Shown in pieces: positions 34,991 through 44,237 of a stretch of 64,000 nt of DNA (its first letter is position 1; each line of letters begins with the position of its first letter). Origin of the DNA: Neorhodopirellula lusitana (GTDB lineage: Bacteria; Planctomycetota; Planctomycetia; Pirellulales; Pirellulaceae); NCBI RefSeq assembly GCF_900182915.1, contig NZ_FXUG01000001.1, positions 1,054,001 to 1,118,000 of the forward strand, in the 5' to 3' direction. Both the position numbers and the translations under genes were made by a program. Below the pieces are notes generated by a model. The model was not told the origin of the DNA. It made no database searches and worked only from the letters and a program-made list of their open reading frames with translations.

Positions 34991-36679
34991 ATGACATTCG
35001 ATTTGCTGGCAACCGTTGCCGTCGATGCAACTCTTGCCAGCACCGTTTTTACCGCCGTTAGTGCAATTGCGATTCTCTTAGTCCTCATCTTGTGGGCCAA
35101 GGTTCACGCCTTTGTGGCCTTGATTCTGGCCAGCTATTACGTTGGTTTGATGTCGGGGATGGACCTGCTGACGATTAACGACAGTATCAAATCAGGCATG
35201 GGAGGCATTCTTGGATTCGTTGCAACCGTCGTGGGCTTAGGTGCGATCTTCGGAAAACTGCTGGAAGCCTCGGGAGGTGCCGAAGCACTTGCCTATTCAC
35301 TGTTAAAGAAGTTCGGTGAAAAGAATGCGACGTGGGCGATGGTTGTCACTGGGTTTCTCGTTTCCATTCCGGTGTTTCTTGACGTTGCCTTGGTGATCAT
35401 CATTCCCATTGTTTATGCGCTCACTCGCAAAACGGGGAAGCCTATTTTGTACTACGGCATTCCGCTGTTAGCTGGTTTGGCTGTGACCCACGCGTTCGTA
35501 CCACCAACGCCCGGTCCGATAATGGTCGCGGAGCAACTCGGGGCGAACACCGGCTTAGTTATCTTATACGGTGTGATCATCGGGTTCCCAACTGCCGTAC
35601 TGGCTGGCCCGGTGTTTGGCAGATTCATCTCAACGAAAATCACCCATGGTATTCCCGAGGAGTTCTCGACCGAACACCTTGCGAAGAAGTTCGAAGATGA
35701 AGACCTGCCTTCCTTCAGTCGTGTCTTTTTGGTGCTGCTATTGCCAATCGTGCTGATTTTGGTTCAAGCAGTGACCGCCGAAATCTATAAGCCCGCAAAA
35801 ACCCAGGTCATCGTTTCCTCCGCTGAAGTCGTACAGACCCAAGCCGACGTTGAACAACCTCACATGACGATTGTCGAGTCAGAAGAAGGCTATCAAATTG
35901 TCATGGTCGATCACCAAGGCGAGCGATCGACCATGTTCACGTCCGATCTGCCTGCGGATAAGGCGGTTGGGTTGCCCGCCTATGGTGCGTTGGTTTCCTC
36001 AGTTGATTCCGTTGAAACACTTTCCCCTCGACAGCGCGACGAGATCTTGGAAGCAACCCTCAAGCTGACCGGGTTTTCTGAAAATATCCCTGATCAAGGC
36101 ACGGTCTTAAAACTGATCGCGTTCTTCGGTCACCCCTTTACTGCGCTGATCATCGCGATCTTTGCAGCTTCGTTTTTCCTGGCCCGAAAACAAGGGTTCT
36201 CTCCACAGCAGATCATGGAGCTTAGCAATAGTGCGCTCGCGCCCGCAGGAATCATTATTCTGGTCACGGGAGCCGGTGGCGTTTTTAAGCAGATCCTGAT
36301 TGATAGTAACGTCGCCACCGTGATGGCAGAGGCCATCGTTCAGTCCAACATCAACATTGTCGTCTTGGCGTTTTTAATCTCCGCTTTGGTCAGGATTGCG
36401 CAGGGATCAGCAACCGTGGCGATGGTGACGACGGCTGCGATCATTGCCCCATTGTTACCCGGAATGACTGGCCTTTCCAGTTCCGATTATGCGTTGTTGA
36501 CGATCGCGATCGCATCGGGAGCGACAGTGCTCTCGCATGTTAACGACAGCGGGTTTTGGTTGGTCAGCAAGTTCTTCGGTTTGACGGAGAAGGAAACCCT
36601 CATGTCCTGGACCGTTGTTGAAACGATCATCGGGATTTCAGGGTTCATCGGTGCACTCACTCTGAGTTACGTGTTCTAA
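34991..36679 (+). CDS. GntP-family gluconate-type permease with central insertion
   Basis: 562 residues, a multi-spanning inner-membrane symporter of the GntP family: GMGGILGFVATVVGLGAIFGKLLEASGGAE near the N-terminus, FVPPTPGPI, and NDSGFWLVSKFFGLT close to the C-terminus are family hallmarks. Usual length is about 440-450. Here residues about 262-370 form a largely soluble insertion (TQVIVSSAEVVQTQADV, ERSTMFTSDLPADKAV) between membrane segments, facing one side of the membrane. It transports gluconate or a similar sugar acid with protons, consistent with the dehydrogenase before it and the lactonase after it. Confidence 0.92.
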   Translation: MTFDLLATVAVDATLASTVFTAVSAIAILLVLILWAKVHAFVALILASYYVGLMSGMDLLTINDSIKSGMGGILGFVATVVGLGAIFGKLLEASGGAEALAYSLLKKFGEKNATWAMVVTGFLVSIPVFLDVALVIIIPIVYALTRKTGKPILYYGIPLLAGLAVTHAFVPPTPGPIMVAEQLGANTGLVILYGVIIGFPTAVLAGPVFGRFISTKITHGIPEEFSTEHLAKKFEDEDLPSFSRVFLVLLLPIVLILVQAVTAEIYKPAKTQVIVSSAEVVQTQADVEQPHMTIVESEEGYQIVMVDHQGERSTMFTSDLPADKAVGLPAYGALVSSVDSVETLSPRQRDEILEATLKLTGFSENIPDQGTVLKLIAFFGHPFTALIIAIFAASFFLARKQGFSPQQIMELSNSALAPAGIIILVTGAGGVFKQILIDSNVATVMAEAIVQSNINIVVLAFLISALVRIAQGSATVAMVTTAAIIAPLLPGMTGLSSSDYALLTIAIASGATVLSHVNDSGFWLVSKFFGLTEKETLMSWTVVETIIGISGFIGALTLSYVF

Positions 36680-36727
36680 ATCGATCCGTCAATGAATCAC
36701 CCTGAATTGCCCCAAAGGGAACTCGTT

Positions 36728-39274
36728 ATGCCGTCACCGAATCACCGAAGTGATCTCCGTAGAATCAGATCGCTGACTCTCCAACTTATTCTGTTTGGCA
36801 TAGTCGCTTTGTGTCGTTCGGTCGCACCCGCCGAGCAACGACTCGTCGTTTCTCTGTCAGGTCAACATAAGTTGGCTGTGCTGTCGATCCATGATGATGG
36901 TGTGCTGAAACTTCAAACAGAGAGCGACATCGACGGCAAGCCGGGGGCGTCATCCTTCGATTCCACCGGCCAAAACTTGTATGTTGGCGCAGCAGACCCC
37001 GCATCGATCAGCGTGCATCGCGTAAGGCCTGACGGGTTGAAGCAATTGCAGTCGGTTTCGGTTCCTGGCAAGCCCTCCTATTTGGTGATCGATCCATCGG
37101 GACGTTTCCTGTTGGCGTCCTACTTCCAAACCGGCCAGGTATCGGTACACCGAATCGTGGGAGAAGGGCGACTGTCAAGCGAGCCTGTTGAACTGCTGTC
37201 GATTGACCCACGCGCTCATAGCGTGGCGATTGATCCAAGCGGCCAATTTGTATTTGTGTCCCACACGCAGACAAATTCCATCACCCAGTTTCGACTTGAT
37301 AGCCAAACCGGAAAACTGGAGCCGAATTCACCAGCCAAACTTCAGCGTGAAGAAAGAACCGGTCCACGCCATCTTTGGTTTCATTCTGATGGGAAATTCG
37401 CCTACGGCAGCAACGAAGGTGGCCGCAGCATCTCCGCGTACCAAATGGATGGGCAAGGCGGATCACTAAGCCACCTGCAAACGCTGTCAAGTTTCCCCGA
37501 CGATTTTGTCGGCAAAGGTTCAACTTCGCGAGTGCAAGTCCATCCCAATGGAAAATTCGCCTATATCGCTAATCGAATGCATGGCAGTTTGGCGGTGTTT
37601 GGAATTGATCAGAACACTGGGCACATCGAGTTCGTGGAGCGGGTGCCTAGTGAAAAGGTGATTCGCGGTTTCAATATCACTGCGGATGGGAAATTCTTGG
37701 TCGCCGTCGGCCAATCGTCGGGGAAAGCCGTCAGTTATGAAATCGATCAACAGGGACGATTGCATCGAAAGGCCGAGTTGATGATCGGTGGAGCCCCTTG
37801 GTGGGTAACGAGCTTTCCGTCATTCGGTGAGCCCACGGTATCCGTCGCGGGTGAGCCCACGGTATCCGTCGCGGGTGATCATGGTGCCGTCGAGGCGGAT
37901 CGCAGCTTGATGCTCGGGCAGGGCACCATGGCTGGTGAAGTGACCGATTCTTCGGTGCTGCTGCAAACACGACTGACCCTTGGAAACGAACTCGATGAAC
38001 GCGGCGATATTCCTGGTGCGACAGGCGTGGCGTGCTTTGAGTGGTCAACGAGCGAAGATCTTGCAGACGCGATTCAAACAAACTTTCAAATGTCCTCGCC
38101 CGCGAGAGATTTTATCGTTCGGGCTGAACTAAGGGGATTGGAACACGACACCGAGTACTTCTATCGAGCGATCTACGGTCCGTCGCCGTCGGAGACGAAA
38201 CGTGGCCCAGTATGTTCGTTTCGCTCCTTACCAGGCAGCACCAGCGATCGAGAAGTGAAGTTCATCGTCGGCAGTTGCATGAACTACATCAAGTTCATGC
38301 ATGGCAAAGCCGGAAACGCGGGCGGTCCACTAACGGCGACCCAGGAAGACAAGCGACTTGGATTTCCGGCTTTCGCCGCGATGGCACGTTTGCAACCAGA
38401 GTTCTTTGTCGGCACAGGTGACATTATTTACTACGACAATCCCTATCGGGTTGCCAAGTCGGTGGAAGAGCTGCGTCGTTGTTGGCATGAGCAGTTTCGC
38501 TTCCCGCGCATGATCGAGTTCTTTCAACAGGTTCCCGCGTATTGGTCCAAGGACGATCACGATTACCGTTACAACGATTCGGACAACGAGTCCGATCGTT
38601 TGCCGCTTCCCGAAACTGGCGTGGGCATTTTCCGTGAGCAGTTGCCGATTGCCGCCACTGATGCAATTGATCCGAAGACCTACCGTACGATTCGCGTCAG
38701 CCGTGACTTACAAATTTGGTTGACCGAAGGCCGTGATTTCCGCTCGGCCAATGACGCTCCTGATGGACCGGAGAAGTCCATGTGGGGTAAGGACCAACGC
38801 GAGTGGTTGCAATCAACACTCAATGCCAGCGATGCAAGGTGGAAGCTGTTGATCAGCCCCACGCCGATGGTCGGGCCCGACGATGCTTACAAGAATGACA
38901 ATCATGCGACACTAGACGGTTTCCGCCACGAGGCCGATTCGTTCTTCGCGTGGATGCAACAGAACCACATCGAGAACCTCTTCCTGATCTGCGGTGATCG
39001 CCATTGGCAGTACCACAGTATTCATCCCACCGGCATCAACGAGTTTTCATGCGGGGCACTCAACGACGAGAACTCACGCATGGGAGTCGCACCCGGTATG
39101 AAGTTCGGGTCTGACCCAGAGGGCCTCGTCAAACAACTGTTCAGTTCACCCAAGCCGAGCGGAGGATTTCTGCAAGTGGTGGCTGGCAAAACCCTCGATG
39201 TCACATTCTTCGACGATCAAGCCACCGTTAAACACCAAGCTCACTTTCCGTCCCACCCTCCGGTAGGCGAGTGA
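36728..39274 (+). CDS. Beta-propeller lactonase fused to PhoD-like phosphoesterase
   Basis: 848 residues from ATG 36728 (AAAGGGAA in front), preferred over ATG 36692, which has no ribosome site. After a signal peptide, residues about 30-370 form a lactonase-type seven-bladed propeller of the 6-phosphogluconolactonase (YbhE) family, with repeated PSGRFL/PDGKFxYxxN units. A linker holds a perfect 24-base tandem duplication (GEPTVSVA twice). Residues about 400-840 are a PhoD-type phosphodiesterase/alkaline phosphatase: VKFIVGSCMN, FFVGTGDIIYYD, WSKDDHDY and LICGDRHWQYH. It probably works outside the cytoplasmic membrane on lactones and phosphoesters. Fusion of these two enzymes is unusual. Confidence 0.88.
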   Translation: MPSPNHRSDLRRIRSLTLQLILFGIVALCRSVAPAEQRLVVSLSGQHKLAVLSIHDDGVLKLQTESDIDGKPGASSFDSTGQNLYVGAADPASISVHRVRPDGLKQLQSVSVPGKPSYLVIDPSGRFLLASYFQTGQVSVHRIVGEGRLSSEPVELLSIDPRAHSVAIDPSGQFVFVSHTQTNSITQFRLDSQTGKLEPNSPAKLQREERTGPRHLWFHSDGKFAYGSNEGGRSISAYQMDGQGGSLSHLQTLSSFPDDFVGKGSTSRVQVHPNGKFAYIANRMHGSLAVFGIDQNTGHIEFVERVPSEKVIRGFNITADGKFLVAVGQSSGKAVSYEIDQQGRLHRKAELMIGGAPWWVTSFPSFGEPTVSVAGEPTVSVAGDHGAVEADRSLMLGQGTMAGEVTDSSVLLQTRLTLGNELDERGDIPGATGVACFEWSTSEDLADAIQTNFQMSSPARDFIVRAELRGLEHDTEYFYRAIYGPSPSETKRGPVCSFRSLPGSTSDREVKFIVGSCMNYIKFMHGKAGNAGGPLTATQEDKRLGFPAFAAMARLQPEFFVGTGDIIYYDNPYRVAKSVEELRRCWHEQFRFPRMIEFFQQVPAYWSKDDHDYRYNDSDNESDRLPLPETGVGIFREQLPIAATDAIDPKTYRTIRVSRDLQIWLTEGRDFRSANDAPDGPEKSMWGKDQREWLQSTLNASDARWKLLISPTPMVGPDDAYKNDNHATLDGFRHEADSFFAWMQQNHIENLFLICGDRHWQYHSIHPTGINEFSCGALNDENSRMGVAPGMKFGSDPEGLVKQLFSSPKPSGGFLQVVAGKTLDVTFFDDQATVKHQAHFPSHPPVGE
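37827..37874 (+). repeat. 24-base perfect tandem duplication within the lactonase-PhoD gene
   Basis: Two identical 24-base units, in frame, in the interdomain linker; each encodes GEPTVSVA. A recent slippage event that lengthens the linker by eight residues. Confidence 0.9.
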
Positions 39275-39473
39275 GTTTTAGTCGCGAACGTGAAGATCTG
39301 TCAGCAATCGAGATTCGATCCAGGGTTGGACCATTAACGAACTGTTGGTTAGCAAGCCGTGACAGCGTTCGTCCTGTGTTTCGCACTAATTGCCCGAGGC
39401 CAACGCCGGTCCGGTACGAACTTAGATTGCACTGAGTGTTCTCTGGCACTTAACAACTTAATTAGCAGCACCC

Positions 39474-41144
39474 ATGATACGACACCGCAAACTGAAGACG
39501 CTTATCTTGACGGGTTGCATCTCGCTATTCGTTGCTGCTCCGCTTCTTGCCGACGACGTTACACGCTCGAGGCCAGTGGAGTGGCATAAGCTGATCTTCG
39601 GCGGCCAATTCAAAGATCGTTTTTTACCTGTCCCAATCAAGGGGAAGCTAACCAGTGATGCATGGGGAAGCGATAAGGTACTGCCTCGCGATGTGCTCAA
39701 CGGCATCGAAGATCCCAAGTGGTCGTACTGGGGGGGCAACGCGGTGCGTGGTGAGGATGGCAAGTATCATCTCTACGTTTGCCGTTGGCCCGAAAACGCC
39801 GACCTGGGCCACTTCGACTATCACAATTCCATCGTCGTTCACGCCATCGCGGACGATCCGATCGGCCCCTACGTGTACCACGACACGATTGGCCACGGGC
39901 ACAACCCGACGCTATACAAGACATCCAAGGGTTACGTGATTTACTGCGTTGGCAAGTTCTATTTTTCAAAAAATCTTAACGGGCCTTGGAAACACAACGC
40001 ATTCGATTTTCACAAACGCGAGCGTTGGTGTGTTCAGCGCCGCGTGAACTTCACGTTTGCTGCTCGCGACGATGGCTCTTTCACCGCGATCTCCCGGCGT
40101 GGTCTCGCTTGGGTTAGCCCTGATGGTTTCAAGGATTGGTATCTCGTCTCGGCGGAATCGGTTTACCCGAAGGTCGAAGGCATCTTCGAAGATCCGCTGA
40201 TGTGGAAAGACCATGTTCAATACCACCTGATCGCCAACGACTGGAAAGGACGCATCGCGTACTACATGCGATCGAAGGATGGCATCCACAGGGTCACCGA
40301 ACCGGGCGAAGCCTACGCACCGGGAGTGGATCGTTACGAAGATGGGACGGCTCCCGATTGGTACAAGTACGAACGCATCCGGGTGTTGCAGGATGAACAT
40401 GGCCGAGCCGTGCAGGCTCATTTCGCCGTCATCGATAGCGACAAACATTCGGACTTGCCCAACGATCGGCATAGCTCCAAACACATCATCATTCCGCTCA
40501 CAGTCGATCGATTAATTGAGGTGCAAAACAGCCAAGCAATTAACCCGGACACGAAGGAGATTCGAGTCTCGATCAGGGCAGAAGACGGATTTGATCCGCA
40601 CCGCGACATCGCGTTTGATTCACTGCGTTTTGGTTCGTCGCAAGAAGTTAACTATGGACGAGGCTGCCAATTGCGTTCCACTGAGCGGGTTGGCCAAGAT
40701 TTAGTTTTAGTGTTTGACGGTCAAGGGAATGGAATCACCACCGAAAACTTTGCTGGCAAGCTGTTGGGAAAGACGAGCGAAGGAAAGCTGCTGATCGGTT
40801 GGGCTCGTTTGCCCGGCGTGTCATTCACCCAGCCTGTGCTTTCGTCGCTGGCACCCAAGTTTGAATTCACTGACGAAGGACTTGAAGCTTATGTGGAGGT
40901 CCAGAACTTTGGCGAAGTTGTCTCGTCGGAGTCGTCGGTGGAAGTCTTGATTGGTGATCAGGTTTTGGCGTCCGGTTCCGTTCGACCGTTGAAACCATTT
41001 GAAACATCGATGGTGCGTTTGGTCTGCCGTGAATTGATACCGCCAGGGAGCAAACGGGACGTCACCGTGCGAATTCTTGGCAATGGAGTGCCACCGGAGA
41101 ACTTTATAAAGAGCGTTACGTTGCCAGGGGCCACAATTAAATGA
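39474..41144 (+). CDS. Secreted glycoside hydrolase-like five-bladed beta-propeller protein
   Basis: 556 residues. A signal peptide (LKTLILTGCISLFVAAPLLA) is followed by a propeller of the GH43/GH117 type: WSYWGGNAVRGEDGKYHLYVCRW, GHGHNPTLYKTSKGYVIY, and IFEDPLMWKDHVQYHLIANDW, where the acidic residues expected in the catalytic pocket are present. A C-terminal all-beta domain of about 130 residues follows. The likely activity is removal of sugars from algal or sulfated polysaccharides; the exact family is not certain. First gene of the degradation operon; its stop overlaps the next start by four bases. Confidence 0.75.
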   Translation: MIRHRKLKTLILTGCISLFVAAPLLADDVTRSRPVEWHKLIFGGQFKDRFLPVPIKGKLTSDAWGSDKVLPRDVLNGIEDPKWSYWGGNAVRGEDGKYHLYVCRWPENADLGHFDYHNSIVVHAIADDPIGPYVYHDTIGHGHNPTLYKTSKGYVIYCVGKFYFSKNLNGPWKHNAFDFHKRERWCVQRRVNFTFAARDDGSFTAISRRGLAWVSPDGFKDWYLVSAESVYPKVEGIFEDPLMWKDHVQYHLIANDWKGRIAYYMRSKDGIHRVTEPGEAYAPGVDRYEDGTAPDWYKYERIRVLQDEHGRAVQAHFAVIDSDKHSDLPNDRHSSKHIIIPLTVDRLIEVQNSQAINPDTKEIRVSIRAEDGFDPHRDIAFDSLRFGSSQEVNYGRGCQLRSTERVGQDLVLVFDGQGNGITTENFAGKLLGKTSEGKLLIGWARLPGVSFTQPVLSSLAPKFEFTDEGLEAYVEVQNFGEVVSSESSVEVLIGDQVLASGSVRPLKPFETSMVRLVCRELIPPGSKRDVTVRILGNGVPPENFIKSVTLPGATIK

Positions 41145-42670
41145 AGTTAATCCTACGAGTGTGCCTGATCTTGCTCGCATCGGCGTGTGGTGTGGCGAAT
41201 GCAAATGCTACTGAACTGCCCAATGTGATCTTGATCTTTGCTGACGATCTCGGTCCAGGGATGCTTGGATGTTATGGGCAAAACGTAGTGACGACGCCGA
41301 ACATCGACCGACTGGCAACGGAGGGGATGAAGTTCAATAACTACTATGGCGCTGTGTATTGCGCCCCAGCCCGTTGGACGTTGTTGACCGGCATGCACGA
41401 TGGCCGTATTGGTGGTTGGGCCAACAATCGTGGCGGGCTTCCGATCTTGCGAGATGCGGGAAAAATCACCGAACAGGAGTATCAAAAGCGACTAGCTGTT
41501 CATAAAGCAAACTCAAATCCAATCGCCGACGATGAAGTGTTTCTGGCTGAGATCGCTCAGAAGGCTGGATACAAGACCGCGCAGTTTGGCAAACTCGATC
41601 GTGGGTTTCTCACGTGGCACGAGCGAGTTAAACGCTTCGGCTGGGATTTTTACGAAGGCTACTACGACCACCAACGCTGTCACGGTTTCTATCCGCCCTA
41701 TCTGTGGCGAAACGGCGAGCGATTCGATTTGCCTGGTAACACGATGGCCAACTGCGGCAAGACAAGTGAGAAAGGTGATGAACCGGTTGGCTATGGCGGC
41801 GAAACCTATTCACAGAATGTTTTCATGGAAGGCATTTTAAAATACCTTCTTGAGCACAAGGATGAACGCTTCTTCCTGTATCATCCCACGCAATTACCGC
41901 ACGGTCCGGTTGCCATCCCAAAGCTGCATCCGGATTTTGCGAATCATCCGTCGATGACTCTGGCTGAAAAGAAGTACGCCTCCATGGTCAAGATGCTCGA
42001 CGATCACGTCGGGCTGATCATGACCGAGCTGAAAACGCTCGGAATCGACGATAACACGATCGTGTTGTTCAGTTCGGACAATGGCCACGAACTCTACTAC
42101 GGTCCTAAAAACGAATATCGACAACAGAAGTTTGCTGACGGCCAGCCCGCGAACTTGACCGACAAAAAGTGGCGAACGTCGGAGTGCGGCGATGTGTTTG
42201 ATGGGGCGAGCGGGCGTGCTGGATTGAAACGCAGCGGCTACCAAGGCGGCATGCAGTGTCCGCTACTGGTGCGTTGGCCGGGGAAAATAGAAGCGGGTTC
42301 TGAGACCTCTCTACTGAGTTCGCACTACGATTTTCTGGCGACGATGGCCGATCTCGTCGGCGTGCAAAAACCGAGCGGGAAAGATGGCATCTCCTATGTG
42401 CCTACTCTGCTTGGCAAACCACAAACGCAATCGCACGATTTTGTGTTTGTCAACAATAATTTCAAGGTGATGGGCAGCAGAGCATTGATCACGGGCGAAG
42501 GCTTCAAACTCGTCGAGGCGGATCGAAGCAAAAACCTTTTTCAGCTTTACAACATCTTAAGCGACAACGAAGAACGATTCGATCTGGCTTCGCAATACCC
42601 CGAAAAGGTGGAGCATCTGAAGCAGATTATGCAACAAGAAACCGACTCGCAACGACCGGATCTACGATGA
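41141..42670 (+). CDS. S1 sulfatase
   Basis: 509 residues. Signal peptide (MKLILRVCLILLASACGVANA), then the sulfatase domain: NVILIFADDLG (metal-binding Asp pair), Cys74 in CAPARWTLLTG, which is converted to formylglycine, FGKLDRG, and a second metal-site region FSSDNGHE. It hydrolyses sulfate esters from polysaccharides in the periplasm or outside. ATGA overlaps on both sides (with the propeller gene and with the next sulfatase) show tight coupling. Maturation needs an anaerobic or aerobic formylglycine enzyme not in this window. Confidence 0.94.
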   Translation: MKLILRVCLILLASACGVANANATELPNVILIFADDLGPGMLGCYGQNVVTTPNIDRLATEGMKFNNYYGAVYCAPARWTLLTGMHDGRIGGWANNRGGLPILRDAGKITEQEYQKRLAVHKANSNPIADDEVFLAEIAQKAGYKTAQFGKLDRGFLTWHERVKRFGWDFYEGYYDHQRCHGFYPPYLWRNGERFDLPGNTMANCGKTSEKGDEPVGYGGETYSQNVFMEGILKYLLEHKDERFFLYHPTQLPHGPVAIPKLHPDFANHPSMTLAEKKYASMVKMLDDHVGLIMTELKTLGIDDNTIVLFSSDNGHELYYGPKNEYRQQKFADGQPANLTDKKWRTSECGDVFDGASGRAGLKRSGYQGGMQCPLLVRWPGKIEAGSETSLLSSHYDFLATMADLVGVQKPSGKDGISYVPTLLGKPQTQSHDFVFVNNNFKVMGSRALITGEGFKLVEADRSKNLFQLYNILSDNEERFDLASQYPEKVEHLKQIMQQETDSQRPDLR

Positions 42671-44175
42671 GTATTCAAAGAATGTTGTTTTTCTTATTTG
42701 CACTCTTCTGTTTTACGCTTTCAATAACCAACACGGCGATGGGCGAAACGAAGCCGAATATCGTGTTCATTTTAGTGGACGATCTTGGCCATGCAGATGT
42801 TGGCTTCAACGGTTCCACCTATTACGAAACTCCCAACATCGATGCGTTGGCTCGTGACGGTTTGATCATCGAGAACGCCTACATGTACCCGACTTGCTCT
42901 CCCTCTCGCACGGCTCTAGCGACTGGTAAGCAATCGTTTCGGACTGGAGTCTACACCGTGCCGGTCCTTGAGAAGGGCGATGACCGGGAGAACATCTTTT
43001 CTCGATGGACGGTCGGTGAGGAGCATACGATGTATAGCCAACCGCTCGCGGATGCAGGTTACAAGTCGATTCACCTTGGGAAATGGCATCTGGTTGGGCC
43101 GTATCCAAAGGAAGAGTTGGCGATGAAGTTTCCGTTGAAGAAAAAGCTTCCGCAACCGGATCCGTGGGACTTCAGTTGGGTGCCGTACCACAAAGAGCAT
43201 TGCCGACCATATTATCCTGAAGGACGTGGGTATCTGAAAAATGTTGGAGGGACCTATCGCGGTGACCCGGCATTGGAAGTCGGCGGATACAAAAGCAAGA
43301 CCGGCGGCTATTTCGCTCCGTTTAGCAATCCGTTCATCGAGCAAAAGCCTGATGATGAGTGGTTGACCGATCGACTGACCGACGAAGCGATTGAGTTCAT
43401 GGATGTGCATCAGAATGATCCGTTCTTTATCAACTTGCATTACTACACGGTCCATCGTCCGATTCGCGGACGCAGCGAAGAACTCGTGGAAAAGTACATG
43501 AAGAAACCGGGCGATCCGGTTACCGGCCAGGGGATGGAATCCGGGAAAAAGAAGGTCGTTGAGGCTGAGTACGCAACGATGATCGAGTCACTTGACGACA
43601 ACGTGGGGCGGATTGTCGAGTTTCTAGACAAGAACGGTTTACGGGAGAACACGCTGATCGTGTTCACGTCGGACAACGGACAGAATGTGGGGCACAACGA
43701 CACACTGCGCGGCAAGAAGGGCTATATCTACGAAGGCGGCATCCGCGTTCCCACTTTCGTGAACTGGCCAGATCGAATCGATGTTCGGCGAACGTCTATT
43801 GCGGTGACTGGTCTCGATTACTTTCCGACGTTCATGGACTTGGCCGGTATCGACTACGACGGCGTGCTCGACGGGCAATCGTTCACCGGATTGTTTCAAG
43901 GTGAACCGGCGTCATTGCGTGATCGTCCGCTGTATTGGCATTTAGCGAGTTGCTACAAGCACGGAGCGTGCTCCGTGATACGCAAGAACGATCTCAAGTT
44001 GATTCAGTTCCTCGCTGATGGAAAGCTCGAAGTGTTTGACTTAAGAACCGACCCGAGTGAAGAGCACAACCTTGCTGAAACGAATCCGGAGCAAACACAG
44101 GCACTGCTAAATAAGTTAGTCGAGTGGCGAAAAGAAAATGATGTTCCGCTGCCACCCAACTCAGCGGTTCGATAG
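42667..44175 (+). CDS. S1 sulfatase
   Basis: 502 residues. Signal peptide, NIVFILVDDLGHADVGFNG, formylglycine site Cys77 in CSPSRTALATGKQ, HLGKWHL, and FTSDNGQNVGHND. It has the form of arylsulfatase A-type exo-sulfatases. It overlaps the previous sulfatase gene by four bases. The two neighbouring sulfatases are divergent enough to act on different sulfate positions of the same glycan. Confidence 0.94.
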   Translation: MSIQRMLFFLFALFCFTLSITNTAMGETKPNIVFILVDDLGHADVGFNGSTYYETPNIDALARDGLIIENAYMYPTCSPSRTALATGKQSFRTGVYTVPVLEKGDDRENIFSRWTVGEEHTMYSQPLADAGYKSIHLGKWHLVGPYPKEELAMKFPLKKKLPQPDPWDFSWVPYHKEHCRPYYPEGRGYLKNVGGTYRGDPALEVGGYKSKTGGYFAPFSNPFIEQKPDDEWLTDRLTDEAIEFMDVHQNDPFFINLHYYTVHRPIRGRSEELVEKYMKKPGDPVTGQGMESGKKKVVEAEYATMIESLDDNVGRIVEFLDKNGLRENTLIVFTSDNGQNVGHNDTLRGKKGYIYEGGIRVPTFVNWPDRIDVRRTSIAVTGLDYFPTFMDLAGIDYDGVLDGQSFTGLFQGEPASLRDRPLYWHLASCYKHGACSVIRKNDLKLIQFLADGKLEVFDLRTDPSEEHNLAETNPEQTQALLNKLVEWRKENDVPLPPNSAVR

Positions 44176-44237
44176 AGATCGCTATCTCGTTGGCTATCGT
44201 TACAAATTCTATCAATCTAATTCTAAGAGTAACACTA

